DNA of 64,000 nt from Cydia pomonella. Its lineage: Eukaryota > Arthropoda > Insecta > Lepidoptera > Tortricidae. The stretch covers positions 6,515,247-6,579,246 of the forward strand of contig NC_084723.1 in NCBI RefSeq assembly GCF_033807575.1, read 5' to 3'. Under the pieces are notes generated by a model. That model was not told the origin of the DNA. It ran no database searches and was given only the letters and a program-made list of their open reading frames with translations. Shown here one piece after another: positions 45,830 through 57,097 of this stretch. Numbering within the stretch: position 1 is the stretch's first letter; the number at the start of each line of letters is the position of its first letter. A program made the position numbers and the translations under genes.

Positions 45830-46175
45830 ATAATCACGCCTATTTCCCGAAGGGGTAGGCAGAGACCACGGATTTTCTGGACCACTTGCTACTATCCTGA
45901 CATACCTCTTTCGCTTCCTTCACTTTCATGACATTCCTCATACACGCTCGTCGGTTTAGGGTGCTCTTGACCTGGCCTTTCTTCAGGATTTCCCCGATTT
46001 GATCAGAGAAAGTCCGCCGAGGTCTACCCCTTTCAGCTCCCTCTTCTACTTCTCCCTTATACACTCTCTTTGTTAACCTTCTTTCACTCATTCTTTCAAC
46101 GTGTCCAAAGCCAAACCATCTCAACATACCTTTCTCAATTTTTGTCACTACATCTTCGTTCAGTCCACACTTTTC
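45830..46175 (-). pseudogene. LINE ORF2 C-terminal relic
   Basis: The minus frame reads CGLNEDVVTKIEKGMLRWFG, HVERMSERRLTKRVYKGEV, then GRPRRTF and KSTLNRRACMRNVMKVKEAK, ending WSRKSVVSAYPFGK. It is a typical non-LTR ORF2 end. It is interrupted by small indels and lacks the RT domain. Confidence 0.75.
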
Positions 46176-46434
46176 GTTTCCTTTAGTACACGTTTATGAA
46201 TAAGAGGGTAAATTATTAATATAATAATAATAATTCAGCCTATATATCAATGCGCGAGAGGGGTTGGACTATAGTCTCACATAGACCTTTGAATTTCTTC
46301 GCAGATGTATGCAGGTTTCGTCACGATGTTTTCCTTCACCGGAAATCTAGTGGTAAATATCAAATGATATTTCGTACATAAGTTGCGAAAAATTCATTGT
46401 TACGAGCCAGTTTCAGCCATGACATTCGAATAAT

Positions 46435-46530
46435 CGCGGGACACTTCTGGATGCGACTAGCCCAGGACCGGGATAAGTGGTGTATACGAAGACAGGTCTA
46501 TGCTCAGCAGTGGGCGACTGGAGGCTAAAA
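46435..46530 (+). pseudogene. 3' end of an RTE-type LINE
   Basis: It encodes MRLAQDRDKWCIRRQVYAQQ then WATGG and a stop. The nucleotide end agcagtgggcgactggaggc is the same as the minus-strand piece at 13161-13249. Confidence 0.7.
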
Positions 46531-47058
46531 TGATGAATAATGAGGATAAGGTCTCAGTCATATACCTATTCATTAGCATAGAAATTTGCAGTGAAATAAA
46601 TATTACGGTTGAACTTCCAATTGGCGAAGGCGCTTAAAGTTAATTGTTAGAATACCTTCAGAAAACATGAGTGAAACAGTGATGAAGACGGATTACATTT
46701 TTTCAGGTTGTACTATGTTTGATGGCTGACTGACGTGAAAAATTTTGTGTACTACACGAGATCAAAGTTATTTACATCTCGTGCGCTTTTGAGTCGCTTG
46801 CACGGGACTCAAAATAGGCACTCGAAGAAATATCAAACTTTGCTCTCTTGTTGTACAAATAACTATTGTGTTTTGCTCATTGATGTTGTTTAAAGTGTAA
46901 GTACCTGGGCGACCGAGCTTTGCTCGGTTATAACTATTTATTGTAATATGGTGGTGTATAGGTGATAATCTTAACTACATTTTTTTACTAAATTAAACTT
47001 GTCTAAAACAATAAAAAAAATTTTTTTTTATATAAACTTGAACATATAAAAAAAAAAA
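46531..47058. other. No gene
   Basis: A palindrome-like pair, acacgagatcaaagttattt and ctcgtgcgcttttgagtcg, lies near 46750-46810; otherwise nothing was seen. Confidence 0.4.
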
Positions 47059-47300
47059 GTTAGTCACCGGGCGAGATTCGAACCCGTAACTTTTGTTTAG
47101 CAGTCCGCGTCTTAACCCACTGGACCAGACGTACAGTGGCCGGCAATACGAAATTAGCGACCATATTCTGCGTCGAAAGAAAAACGCATGAAAACTCGAA
47201 AACACGCGTTTTCCCAAACATAAGACTAATCTAGATACCCCCAAAAACCCCCATATACCAAATTTCAGCGAAATCGTTAGAGCCGTTTCCGAGATCACAG

Positions 47301-47335
<35 letters not shown>

Positions 47336-47363
47336 AGAATTGCTCGTTTAAAGGTATAAGATA
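47059..47363 (-). repeat. tRNA-headed SINE with an (AT)n run
   Basis: The minus strand has box-A-like tggtccagtgggttaagac and box B gggttcgaatctcgcccgg near 47060-47135. A tail runs through gctgaaatttggtatatggg to taaacgagcaattcttg, with (AT)n at 47302-47330. Note that the head is at the low-coordinate end, so the tRNA-like part is 3' on this strand. A minus frame of 154 codons across it is an artefact. Confidence 0.6.
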
Positions 47364-49028
47364 TGTAATATTGATAGCTTATTATGCAGTGAACTAACAT
47401 GGAAGTGCATCTAATGAAGAATAATATTTGGAAAGTAAAATAAGTACATTTTCTCAATTCACTATGGCATAAATAAATCAGTTACTTATTGATGACAGCA
47501 CCACAACAAAATAAATTTATATTTACAAACTAATTTAACGTCAAATGGCGGCAAAGCTTTTACGCGCATGTCACGCATCCGTTGTCGTTTATTTTTATTT
47601 TGAGACAAACGAGAGTCGGGGGCCGACTGTCATATCGTTCGATATCAAATAACATGCGAAATTTGTCCAAATTGATTGCAACTGATACTTCATTTCATAT
47701 AACTAATATTAGAATAGAAGCCAAATCAAATTTCTTTGTTTCTCAGAGATGTTTTAAATTTGAATGTAATCGGTTATCGATAATGTAAGTTCAAATTACG
47801 ATGCACCATCAGATACTGGTTTGTAAATATAAACTGTTACCTTATCGTTTCTGAATATATTATTGGCAGGTTATAATCTTATGATATGGATGTAGATAAA
47901 AATATATTGTAAAAGTGAAAAGACCATGTAAATAATAAGTCAAGTAACTTCCCGACTCCCTCTTAACCGATGCGACTTTCCCCGGTCTCCCCTAATTAGA
48001 AAACTCTGAGTAAGTAAACAATACGCATCGCCGTAATTTGGGAGCAGCCGGGCTGTCAGGGACCGCCAAGTATAATCGTGTTCATTTTTTATTATTTAGG
48101 GTTGTCAGTTGGATTTTAATAACGTGTGATAACATGTTTGATTCTCAGTTTATATCCGTAAATATGATTTCTTAACAATTTCATATATTTATACGAAACA
48201 TAACCCTATAAAGTACTTAGTGGCTCTGTGAGCTGTAGACGGAGGTAGACGGACGGAAAAAAACACGTAGGCCATACAAGAAAATTGTTTTTGTTATCTC
48301 TATTCGCTATATAACGGTTAATCTATAATTAAATAATACAAACTTCTTACTAGCAAGCCAATCAATCAAGTAAAAAAGTCAAATTATCAAGGATAAGTCG
48401 AACTTAAGGAAAACTAACAATTGTAAAAAAGTCTTGCGATGGTTCAAAACCCTCTGAGCGCGAGTCTCGCAGTTGCCCAGTTTTTGTGTCATAGCTGTGG
48501 CAAGTATTTTCTTGTCGTTATTAAAACAGTTCATTCAATTGAACTACTCGGGCCATAACGATGCTTGGGGCTATAAATTCAGCTCAAAATAAGAGCCATC
48601 TCAACTTCAAATTTGTACAACCCTAACGAAATGACACTTAGCCCCTACAAATAATGATGGGGCAAAAAAAGTAAAAACATCGTTTGAGTAATTAGTATGT
48701 TATTTTACTTCAGAGATGAAATAGTAAATTTTTGTTTCTGAATCCTTGCCATTGTTACATAATAGTCAAAAATAAGTTGAATTCTAATTAGGTCTCCGAG
48801 TATTCTGTCCCAGAACATATCGTCTTTAAACTTAAGTTATTATCAACAGAGGTGACGGTAAATTGACATCTAATGGACATAAAAAATACATTATCAAGTC
48901 GAGTACTGGGACGTTTACCTTATCAATTTCAAATCATGAAAATATAGCTAGATAGAAGCCACGAGTCACCAACACAACGTGCACAATTTTAAATAATAAA
49001 TAAATGAATATTTTGGGGACAATTACTT
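47364..49028. other. No recognised gene or repeat
   Basis: A+T-rich; short frames carry no motifs. Confidence 0.4.
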
Positions 49029-49176
49029 GGACTGGGACTTGGACTTCAAATGGGAGTTGACTTCGAGTTGGAGTTGGACTTCAATTGGGAGTTGGACTTC
49101 GCGTTGGAGTTGGACTTTGAGTGGGAGTTGAACTTCGAGTGGGAGTTGGACTTCATTGGGAGTTGGACTTCGAGTT
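49029..49176 (+). repeat. Coding-phase minisatellite ('gagttggacttcgagtgg')
   Basis: Units of 18 bp (some 12, or with small indels) repeat about eight times. Because the unit is a multiple of three, one frame stays open and reads LDFEWE-like hexapeptides from an ATG at 49050. There is no sign of a gene around it. Confidence 0.75.
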
Positions 49177-49265
49177 GTCTAATATATATTTATTTACTGT
49201 TGTCCATGGTGATGAAGGATTGGCACACTTTAGACTAGTGTTTACCGATAAATTTATATAAAAAT

Positions 49266-49551
49266 GTATTTATTTATTTAAACTTTATTGCACAATATAA
49301 CAAATAAAGTACAAATGGCGGACTTAATGCCTAAAGGCATTCTCTACCAGTCAACCATCAGGCTAAACAGAAACAGTAGTAGGTGCAGGCATTATACAAA
49401 AAAAAAAACAAGAATAAGTAACCTAAAACAAGCAATATAAAATATAATAATATATACTAACGGTAATACTCTTACATAAATATACTATAATTAAATATAC
49501 ATACATATATATTAATTTATGTACCCAGTGCAAAAAATACTATGACTACGA
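49266..49551 (-). repeat. LINE 3' UTR ('gcctaaaggcattct' family)
   Basis: It is nearly identical in order and wording to 35710-36000, ending in the same aataaagtttaaat(aaat)n tail on the minus strand. Confidence 0.75.
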
Positions 49552-49611
49552 TGGACAATTAACCTATTAAATTTTAATTAATTAAAAAAATCTAATAAAT
49601 TAAATCATGTA

Positions 49612-49776
49612 ATGGGACCTACTGTTTATAATAATCTGCCACAAAACATTATTGACGCACCAAGTGTGTGCAACTTTAAGCATCGCCAAAAAAACTGGCT
49701 CGTTGAACACCCGTTCTACACCTACGAGGAGTTCATAATGCATACAGGGTCAGTACCTATCCGAACAGACTTTTAA
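49612..49776 (+). pseudogene. LINE ORF2 C-terminal relic
   Basis: A 54-residue frame reads MGPTVYNNLPQNIIDAPSVC, then NFKHRQKNWLVEHPFYTYEE. This is the 'YN.LP..I.......FK....W' ending of LINE ORF2. It stops with TAA. The following 380 bp are A+T-rich with repeated attttaatttta words. Confidence 0.6.
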
Positions 49777-50169
49777 ATAAGAAACTTGATGTATACCTTG
49801 TACCTAACCAGACATTTACTTGCGTTTCACCTATTTTTAAAATTAAATTTTATTTTAATTTTAATTTATATTTTTGATTCTAATGTTATTTGAATTTCTA
49901 ATCTCAATTTTAATTTATTATAAATGTAATTCTAATTTTATATTATTTTTATTTATTTTCGACATATAAATTGGCTTTGTTTTTAATTTTACTTATTGAT
50001 TATCCTGATACTAATTGATTTTAATTTTGATCTCATTGCATTGTTAATTTTATTTTTATTTTTATGTATATTTTGATACTGATTCTAATTTCTGATCTAA
50101 ATTTTAAATGTAAATAGGCTTTGTTTCAATTTTTATTGTAATTTTAATTTTAAGATAGTTTTAACTTTA

Positions 50170-50418
50170 ATCTAGTAGTAATTTTATTTTGACATGTAAA
50201 TTGACTTTATGAATAAATGAGTATGAGTATAACCAGTGAGCTTGTCGAAAAAGTGCTTGCTTGGTTTGAGCCTGTCTGATGTTGAGTGGGAGATCATTCC
50301 AAACCCGGATCGCCTGGACGGTGAAGGAGTTAGAGAGAAAACTAGTACGATGACAAGGAACAGTAAGCTTGAGACTAAAAATTGAAATTGTATATTTCAA
50401 CACGATTTTCGTTCCTAG
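50170..50418 (-). pseudogene. LINE ORF2 C-terminal relic
   Basis: The minus frame has SIFSLKLTVPCHRTSFLSNS, FTVQAIRVWNDLPLNIRQAQ and then a short tail. It is the usual ORF2 end. It is cut off sharply at 50419 by the next element. Confidence 0.65.
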
Positions 50419-50627
50419 TTTTAAAATGAATACGGGACTTAATCGGGTAAACTTACGTTTATTATGTGGCCTGACGTCCCACAGACTCATCTGCCTGAGA
50501 CCACCTGCTGCCACCACCACCTGCTGTGAGTCTGCCTGTGACCACGAACGTAATGTCACGTTCGAAACGTCAGGCCATATAATAAACGTAAGTTTACGCG
50601 ATTAAGTCCCGTATTCGTTTTAAAATT
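50419..50627. mobile_element. MITE ('gaatacgggacttaatcg' ends)
   Basis: The left arm ttttaaaatgaatacgggac then gggtaaacttacgtttatta is mirrored by taataaacgtaagtttacgc then attaagtcccgtattcg and ttttaaaatt. The interior is rich in ccacctgctg. It adjoins and may interrupt the LINE relic. Confidence 0.75.
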
Positions 50628-51339
50628 ATGCATATTTCTTGTTAAAAAAAATGGTAATATTATTTTAGATTCCCCCATTTACCAGAGAAACCGGGCATTT
50701 ATATTTAAATCCAACAGAAATCCGTAAACCCCGGCATTAAGGTAAAATCTTTTTCTATTATCCTTGCTCAATTATTCAGTACGAGAAATCCCTACAGGCC
50801 CTATAGGGGCTTTTTCCTGCCGACTTTTTCTTAGTTTAGACCCGTAGCTTCGTGTCCTTCTCTCACTCTCACTGAGCGTAAGCGGAAGCGAGACGGATGT
50901 GCATGCTCGGGACCGTAGATATCATGTTTTTGAATTATAATTTTATGTAAGTTTTAACAAAAACAACGGAATCGAAGCGTTCCCTCAAATATTAAATTAC
51001 GCATTTTTAGCAGGAACAGCACAAATGTTTAAAGTGCGTTTTAGACCTATGTTCGTATTTTTGTTCTATGGAACGATAGTCAATAAATCAGGATTCGAAA
51101 CGATGTAGTCACTAGAGTAAGGCCACAAGATTCCCAATTAAACTTTTGGCAACTTTAATGATCTAAAAAGCGGTACGAGTTTTCAAAAACTCTGTTCTCT
51201 GAACCTACTGCACCTCAAGAGTTACACGGACTCAGGCGCCTCTATACAATCGAAGTTACGCTTACATATTAAAATGACATTCTGAAAAGACATGAAATTT
51301 GACATGGTCATTCATATTCCATACTCGTATGTCTGGTAC
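50628..51339. other. No gene
   Basis: A possible degraded 'ccgtag' palindrome lies near 50840-50930 (acccgtagcttcg, cgggaccgtag). Nothing else was seen. Confidence 0.4.
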
Positions 51340-51537
51340 TTCAGTACCCCTAGTGTAAATATTTTCGACAGCGAAACGTTACGTACGCGTTTGCGTTAAG
51401 TGTCATTTTGTATGAGATTTTTGACTTTCCAAAACGTCCCGCTTGGCGCGCTGTTCAAAAACCCATACAAAATGAGACTTAACGCAAACGCGTACGTCAC
51501 GTTTCGCTATACACTAAATTTACACTAGGGGCACTGG
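51340..51537. mobile_element. 200-bp MITE, copy 2
   Basis: It opens ttcagtacccctagtgtaaa and closes tttacactaggggcactgg. The centre cgtcccgcttggcgcgctg matches the copies at 21020 and 63761. Confidence 0.85.
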
Positions 51538-51725
51538 TGCTAGAAATTGTAATATGAAGAAATTAGATCGATAGGAAGTTGTACCTACATAGGGTGACTC
51601 AGCAGTCACTATAGCAGCTATAGTTATTAGCCCTTCCATAGCACTCTTAACAGTTAACATTCATTGCCTTGTTCCTTTCTGCCTTACTACGGAGAGGCCA
51701 ATTACGAACTGGGCAATAATAATAG

Positions 51726-51959
51726 CAGTCAGCCTATAAAAATAAGATGTGGTGGAATATCCGCAAGATCCTTTACGAGCTGAAAGTATTCCAGCTGCGA
51801 TCGCTCCATTACGTACACTTCAGCTTCTTTGTGGTGCGCGGGTCGTGGCCGCTGCTGGAAACCATCGCGAGCGTGGACTTCTGGCCGATATTCGGGTGTG
51901 ATATTCGGCGGTTTCGTGGGAATCTGCCGAATCCTGCACCGGAACAGGTGGCGCAATAG
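51726..51959 (+). CDS. Unrecognised short ORF, relatively G+C-rich
   Basis: From ATG 51747 the frame encodes 70 residues, starting MWWNIRKILYELKVFQLRSL and ending NPAPEQVAQ. I do not recognise it. It is more G+C-rich than its flanks and its codons use many G/C third bases, unlike the A+T-rich junk. In-frame TAG lies just upstream (near 51723). An antisense frame of 75 codons also exists here, so the strand is not certain. The 3' flank has a cttgcctgaaaataaatga tail seen in repeats. It could be a terminal exon, a gene fragment or a LINE remnant. Confidence 0.25.
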   Translation, partial: QSAYKNKMWWNIRKILYELKVFQLRSLHYVHFSFFVVRGSWPLLETIASVDFWPIFGCDIRRFRGNLPNPAPEQVAQ

Positions 51960-52969
51960 AAAACTGCGTCGCCAAAATGTTTTATTTCGATTTTTTTTTT
52001 AAATATTATTGTGTGTATGTTAGTTTGTAAGGTATGTGTTTGTGGGCCTTACTTGCCTGAAAATAAATGATATTTTATTTAAACATAAATACCTATATGT
52101 GTAAATGTTCATGCCAAGTGTTTAGTTTTTAATATCATATTTCGGAACGCATCCTCAAAATTGTTTCGTTCGACACATTTGTCATCCTTTTCATTCACAC
52201 CATTTTTATCATATATATATCTCGTTCAGGGAAAGTTTGGGGCATGCGCTTTGGAGACAAGATTTTGAAATTGGAAATAAAACGAAAAGAAGAAAATGTC
52301 AGAGAGACTTGATTTTGCCGTGGATTTGTGAACACGGAAATTTATTTGACAAGAAAGATTTTGCGGTGAATTTTATATATTAATATTTAGAAGACGGACT
52401 CAATATTGAAAGCGGAATAATTACATAGTGAAAAACAAGCCCAGAACCTGCACAAGCGCCACGGGGGTGAGTGTAGGGCCTTTATTATATAAAAATATGA
52501 TATTAAAAACTAAACACCAAGTTCGTTTAAAAATAATAACTTCTTGGCGGCGGGTTCGTGGCACTCTTAATTTAAGAGTTTTTAACCTTCTAGTTCCTGC
52601 ACTAGCATCGTAAGGCTCATTATACAAGAAAGATTAGCAATTGAATTTGAAATCAATACCTTGGTAAAGAAGAACGTATTTCTCATAGATTCTCGTACAT
52701 TGACCCGCTTGTTGCCATTGCACGCGAATTATATTGCTGTCATGTTCGCGCAGTGACATTGACCGGCATCATGGGCGGGACAACAATATAAAAGGAAAAT
52801 CTATGTGGAAAGCGTCTCTTCTTTTATGTAATATGGTTGTTTAGAATCGTAAAAAGAACAACTCTTTTTCGCCTCATACACGCAATCAAAAGGAACCACG
52901 GCCTTATATCGGAAACGTCTACCTTATTTAAGCTTCGTTTAAAATAAAAGACGCATGCAATTTAAAAAA
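51960..52969. other. No recognised gene
   Basis: A+T-rich. A frame at 52428-52613 has no motif and is mirrored by another on the opposite strand. Confidence 0.4.
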
Positions 52970-53030
52970 GCGGCCTAGTGCGATCGGACTCGCCCATGAA
53001 GGATTCCGTACCATTTATGACGTTTTAAAA
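52970..53030 (-). repeat. Decayed end of the 'cacttggccggtttt' repeat
   Basis: Reverse order aaaagcggcctagtgcgatc, ggactcgcccatgaagg, attccgtaccatt. It is the degraded end of the family at 43002. Confidence 0.55.
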
Positions 53031-53078
53031 AAAACTACTTACTAATAGTAATATATACCTTTTTTTTTAGAAGTTACA

Positions 53079-53093
53079 GGGGGGGGGGGGGGG
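53079..53093 (+). repeat. Run of 15 G
   Basis: A homopolymer of fifteen G residues, rare in this A+T-rich DNA. The exact length may be an assembly uncertainty. Confidence 0.8.
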
Positions 53094-53157
53094 CACACAT
53101 TTTACCACTTTGGAAGTGTCTCTCGCGCAAACTATTCAGTTTAGAAAAAACTTGGGG

Positions 53158-53240
53158 GGTGTTTACGGTCGGCAACACTACGGAGACTGCTTACCATCAG
53201 GCCGGTCGTATGCTTGTTTGCCACCGACGTAGTATATATA
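53158..53240 (-). repeat. 'tactacgtcggtggcaaac' repeat, internally deleted
   Basis: gtttacggtcggcaac joins directly to actacggagactgcttacc and ends ccaccgacgtagtat, followed by a (TA)n run. The central part is deleted. Confidence 0.7.
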
Positions 53241-53758
53241 TATATATATAAAAACAGATGTCGGGAATCGGTACAAATCGCAGGAATCCGTATTTTCAAA
53301 TCAAAAATGGAATCAAATCAATCGTTTCAGAGAGCTTAGCTTAATTTTCATTCCTGCAATTTGTACCGATTCCCGGTACACGTGACACGTGAGTTAAACC
53401 GTATATATAATTAACTTAGTGTCTAACTCAGAACATTTTAAATTCGAAAAATTTACCCCTTATACGTTCCCTATCCTATTGTGCAGTGTGGTCTATTCAA
53501 CGAAAGTAAAATGAAGTACAAGTGGATGAAATGTAATTTGATTTGATAAACAGAGGGAGGAGAACAGCAGGATATCCGGATAAAACGAAAGTATTTTTTG
53601 CCCAAGCTGAAACGCAGACGCTTCGCACGCGTTTCGCGCTCTGTCGGTCAACTATTCGGGGTACTTAAGTTTACTAGAATGCTTTATTAACATATAACAT
53701 TATATATTAATAAAGCATTAGTTTATTAATAGTTATATATATATATATAACTTTGTTT

Positions 53759-53945
53759 TCCTCCATGCTGGCTTTTGCTCGTATCGCAATGCTGATACGT
53801 TGTGCGAGGAAGCTACCAGCTTTCTGGTCACCAGTTAAGTCAACCAGACGCTTCGCGATTTCTGCAAAAAACTTGTGTGCGCTGAGACTCCATGGACCCA
53901 GGGAACTCAACGTCAAATTATACAAAATTATATTCTCTACCGAGG
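53759..53945 (-). pseudogene. Retroelement-like protein relic, copy 1
   Basis: The minus frame reads SLGPWSLSAHKFFAEIAKRL, VDLTGDQKAGSFLAQRISIA. The same sequence, less damaged, is at 61030-61275. I recall 'GPW....K.F..EI..RL...TGD.RA..FL.QRIS.A.QRGN' next to reverse transcriptases in animal repeats. No RT motif is present here. Confidence 0.6.
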
Positions 53946-54300
53946 CTCTTATATTACTAGATACGAGTAGTTTAGATAGATACTCGTAGTTATGAAGCAG
54001 AAAGAATACTGTAATGAAATTACTTTTTTTTATAGCCTTTGCTCTATCCTCGTGGCGCCCACGCGCCTTTTGATAAACCAAAATAAACATGGCGACTCCA
54101 GCCCAGAACTTTTTTCAAGTAACTTTCAATTACCGCTCATGCGCCTTTCAGAAGGTCATATTAGTAAACTCTGTCTAGATTTTTGAAATTTCGCGGGTCA
54201 AAGAAATAATTTATTCCGATTTCTGAACGAAATATTAGGGAACAGTTTCCGGTATGCTACCATTAGCTGTCACAATTGACATATGTAATTTTTTTGATAA

Positions 54301-54859
54301 ATGGACGGCGGTATGGCTGGCTCACGAACACGTGGTAAGTAAATCGCATTTTATTATGATAATCCGTGACTGTCGAGTATGTTTTTTGCAAAAAGTTGCT
54401 AATGAATGGGTAATTCTTAAATGGAGATAAATATTTCGCATTTTTATAGCATAAATTCTTCGAAATCTTGGTTTGAAATAATATGTACTTTGTGAAGTCG
54501 GTTGGGTCGAAGCTAGTACTAAAAATATCTGAATGTTTTTAGTTGGTGGCTTTATGTTATGCTGGTTTATGAAATATTACTAATATGAAAATGCTACTTT
54601 TTCACTAATAATTTAATACTCTTTACACTACTAAGTTTTCGTGTCTAGTCTGTGTAGATACACTTATCTAGCACTATTCTAACCCAGTATTGTTAGCCAG
54701 AGGTTCAGGATTGCATTGATCACCTATACGTAAGGTGTTTTAATCACAGGTTTGCGGGATGAAGAAATCCAAGCCTTTATGGGCGATGGTAACCTGGACA
54801 ATTCGGAGTTTGAAGATGACGGAGAAGCGGATGCGGATTTTACAATAGAAGAATTTTAA
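54301..54859 (+). CDS. Putative two-exon 47-residue ORF, acidic, piggyBac-N-terminus-like
   Basis: Exon 1 (54301-54334) begins ATGGACGGCGG and ends CGTG|GTAAGT, a near-consensus donor. Exon 2 (54750-54859) follows ttttaatcacag, a good acceptor. Joined in phase they give 47 residues: MDGGMAGSRTRG, then LRDEEIQAFMGDGNLDNSEF, an acidic stretch, and a TAA. The 'L.deEI.af' helix plus acidic stretch is typical of piggyBac transposase N-termini, but no DDE domain follows. An AATAAA is about 120 bp downstream near 54975. It may be a truncated domesticated piece, a decayed transposase, or chance. Confidence 0.35.
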
Positions 54860-55741
54860 GATTTTGTTATTATTATAAGAATTTAATGAGTAAACCAAAC
54901 CTAAGCCTTGTAATATGAGACTGATTAAAGAATAACTGTAATAGAAGTAAGTCATTTAATTGAAAAATAACTGAAATAAACATATTAATCCTAACGAAGT
55001 TATTAATTTTACATCACTTAATAATTCCTTCTAATCTAGTAATTGTGGCCCAGTGGCCTTTGTAAAGAACAAAAGGTAGACAAATAATTGAATTGAAAAA
55101 CACATGCTAATATAATCATAATTATACCCCGAAAGTTTCACTTCAAACCGGTAACTCTAACACATAAAAATTTCAACTCGAAATCTTGGGCGGATAGGAC
55201 TATAACTATTATGTCCTATAAGAAGGACGGTCGGGTCATAGTTAAAGAAGAGCCAAAAAAGCCTTGGGCGCCACGAGGCTATAACGCCGACTCAGACAAT
55301 AAGAGGATTATTTCGTTTCAACTGCAAATAGAATTATTCTCTTTGATCTATCTATATAGATCTCGCAACAAACTGAATAATGAAGCTGACTTAAATTGAT
55401 GGCTTTTAATTTGTAGAAGCAATCGACAGTTTTATAGGATTTAAAGGTACGAGCGACATTTTGTAAATAAAAGACCTTTTGCATTGTAATTAGTGATGTT
55501 TCAGTAAATCCCAATGATAATACCGTTAAATTGATTGTAAGTGTAAATTGTGTGTAAGTAAGTAAGTAAATATTCTTTGATTGTGAATGTTGTTCAACAC
55601 TAAAAATGGTTATTTATTATAGGGGGTCTATGTTCTTATTTTATCAGTATCACCACATTTACTTAATACTTATTATTTAGTTACTAGGTTCTTACGAGTA
55701 TAATGTGGCGATTTCATACCTGATGAACTCAGAATAAATTT
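54860..55741. other. No further supported gene
   Basis: A 62-codon frame at 55211-55399 starts MSYKKDGRVIVKEEPKKPW. It has a mildly gene-like first half, but I cannot place it. The remainder is A+T-rich. Confidence 0.35.
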
Positions 55742-55877
55742 AAAAGTGGAAAAATTACTGTCTTGGGTTTTTGCTGGCTATGGATGAGGTCTTGGTGGCT
55801 CAGATGGCAGAGCGCTGGAGTATCGATCCAGAGGCCGTGAGTTCAAGTCTCACCCAAGATAGTAATTTTCCACTTTT
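55742..55877. repeat. Inverted repeat enclosing a tRNA-like sequence
   Basis: Left aaaagtggaaaaattactg then tcttgggt (55742-55768) is mirrored by acccaagatagtaattttcc then actttt (55852-55877). Between them lies the tRNA-like sequence. The right arm overlaps the tRNA-like acceptor stem. Confidence 0.75.
55789..55860 (+). tRNA. tRNA-like sequence, probably a SINE head or tRNA pseudogene
   Basis: A 72-nt cloverleaf can be drawn. The acceptor has 7 pairs (one G-U), the D arm has 4 pairs (gctc/gagc), and the anticodon arm is ctgga/tccag with loop gtatcga. The T arm is gtgag/ctcac with loop ttcaagt. The anticodon by position is ATC, which is not a normal eukaryotic isoacceptor (Asp uses GTC). The loop of a working tRNA has probably mutated, so function is doubtful. 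Confidence 0.4.
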
Positions 55878-55987
55878 CCATTTATTCTAAGCTTCATAGC
55901 ATCGTTCACAGACGTTTCTGTTTGTTAAAAATTTATTCATACCTGATGGACCCGCCCCGAATGGAATGACCTCACCCCGCGGCAGCA

Positions 55988-56081
55988 GAGGGCCTACCGC
56001 GAACCACGTTCGACGTGTTGCCTCCCTGTCACATTTACGTACGAATTTACAAGTGCGACAGAGAGGTCGCACGGCCCTCAG
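55988..56081. mobile_element. MITE ('taccgcgaaccacgttcgac' family), partial
   Basis: It begins gagggcctaccgcgaaccac and ends cacggccctca. It is the second copy of the element at 4087-4197, with a lost right arm segment. Confidence 0.65.
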
Positions 56082-57097
56082 ATTCTACAGCGTGTATTTT
56101 TGATACGTCCGCATAACCAAAGGGTAGTTAGTTTAATTTAATGAACACATTGTCATAGGTTTTGTAAAAAACAGACGACGACTAATTTTTCCATAGAAAA
56201 TAATTCAGCAAACAATGTAGATATCACTAGGTACTTTATTTTAACTCAAAACGTCGCATTTAATGACGCGACGTCACAACTGTCACAAGTGGCTATGATG
56301 TACGAAATACATTACCGCTCGAAAAATCTTCTAAAATTAATTATACTCTGTTAGTTAAGACTAAATTAAAAAAAAACTTTCACAATCGTTTTATTGCATA
56401 AACCTACGTCTAGTTTACGTTTGCGGTTACATAAAAACACACTGTATAGCTATAAATTTACAGAATTTTATCCTAATTCAATTGGCAACGCCCTTAAAAT
56501 GCTAGGATACGATATACGGGACTTGATATTGAACAGGGTTTTCTTGAACCAAGTTACCACGATTATTTAAGCTATATTATTTATAACTAGCTGGAACTGG
56601 AGGAACGCATTGATGCGTATACAGACATGTTGTATACAGAAAAACACTAAAATGGTTTTCGTATTATGGCGTGTCCGTCTGCCCTGTGGTATCGCTTAAT
56701 GTAGTTTTTTTTTACATTTCGGGAATTTTACCTTACCAAGCGTTATTTTTGTAAACAACCGTGTAAAAAAAATTGAATAGCAAAATAAAAAGAAGGTAGG
56801 CGTTAGATTAACATACATGTGCAATTAACTCGTACCTAATGTCAGATATCATAATTCTGTCATAAGACTGGGTCAAAATCAAATTACGTCATAAGACTTC
56901 AAAACCGTCACAAGACTCGTCCCACCCCTTCCCTGATTGTCCGTCGGCGGGAATCTAATTTGTCTCTTTAATAACACAAAGGGACAATCGGATTGCGATT
57001 GTGAACCCCTGGGAATCCTTTGCGACGGGATTATTTGCTAATGTTGTACTGTCAGCATTGTAGCGTATGATAGTGGTCGGTAAACTGCGGCTCTGGA
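56082..57097. other. No recognised gene
   Basis: A+T-rich. Nothing was identified. Confidence 0.4.

Noticed and set aside
46993..47457. 154-codon minus-strand ORF
   Set aside because: It spans an (AT)n run and a SINE, and its protein is low-complexity (YIYIYIYI).
55211..55399. 62-codon ORF starting MSYKKDGRVIVKEEPKKPW
   Set aside because: The first half looks gene-like but the second half is A+T-rich and no splice-supported structure or family was recognised.
55789..55860. A working tRNA-Asp(ATC) gene
   Set aside because: The anticodon is not used in eukaryotes and the sequence overlaps an inverted repeat; a mutated SINE head is more likely.
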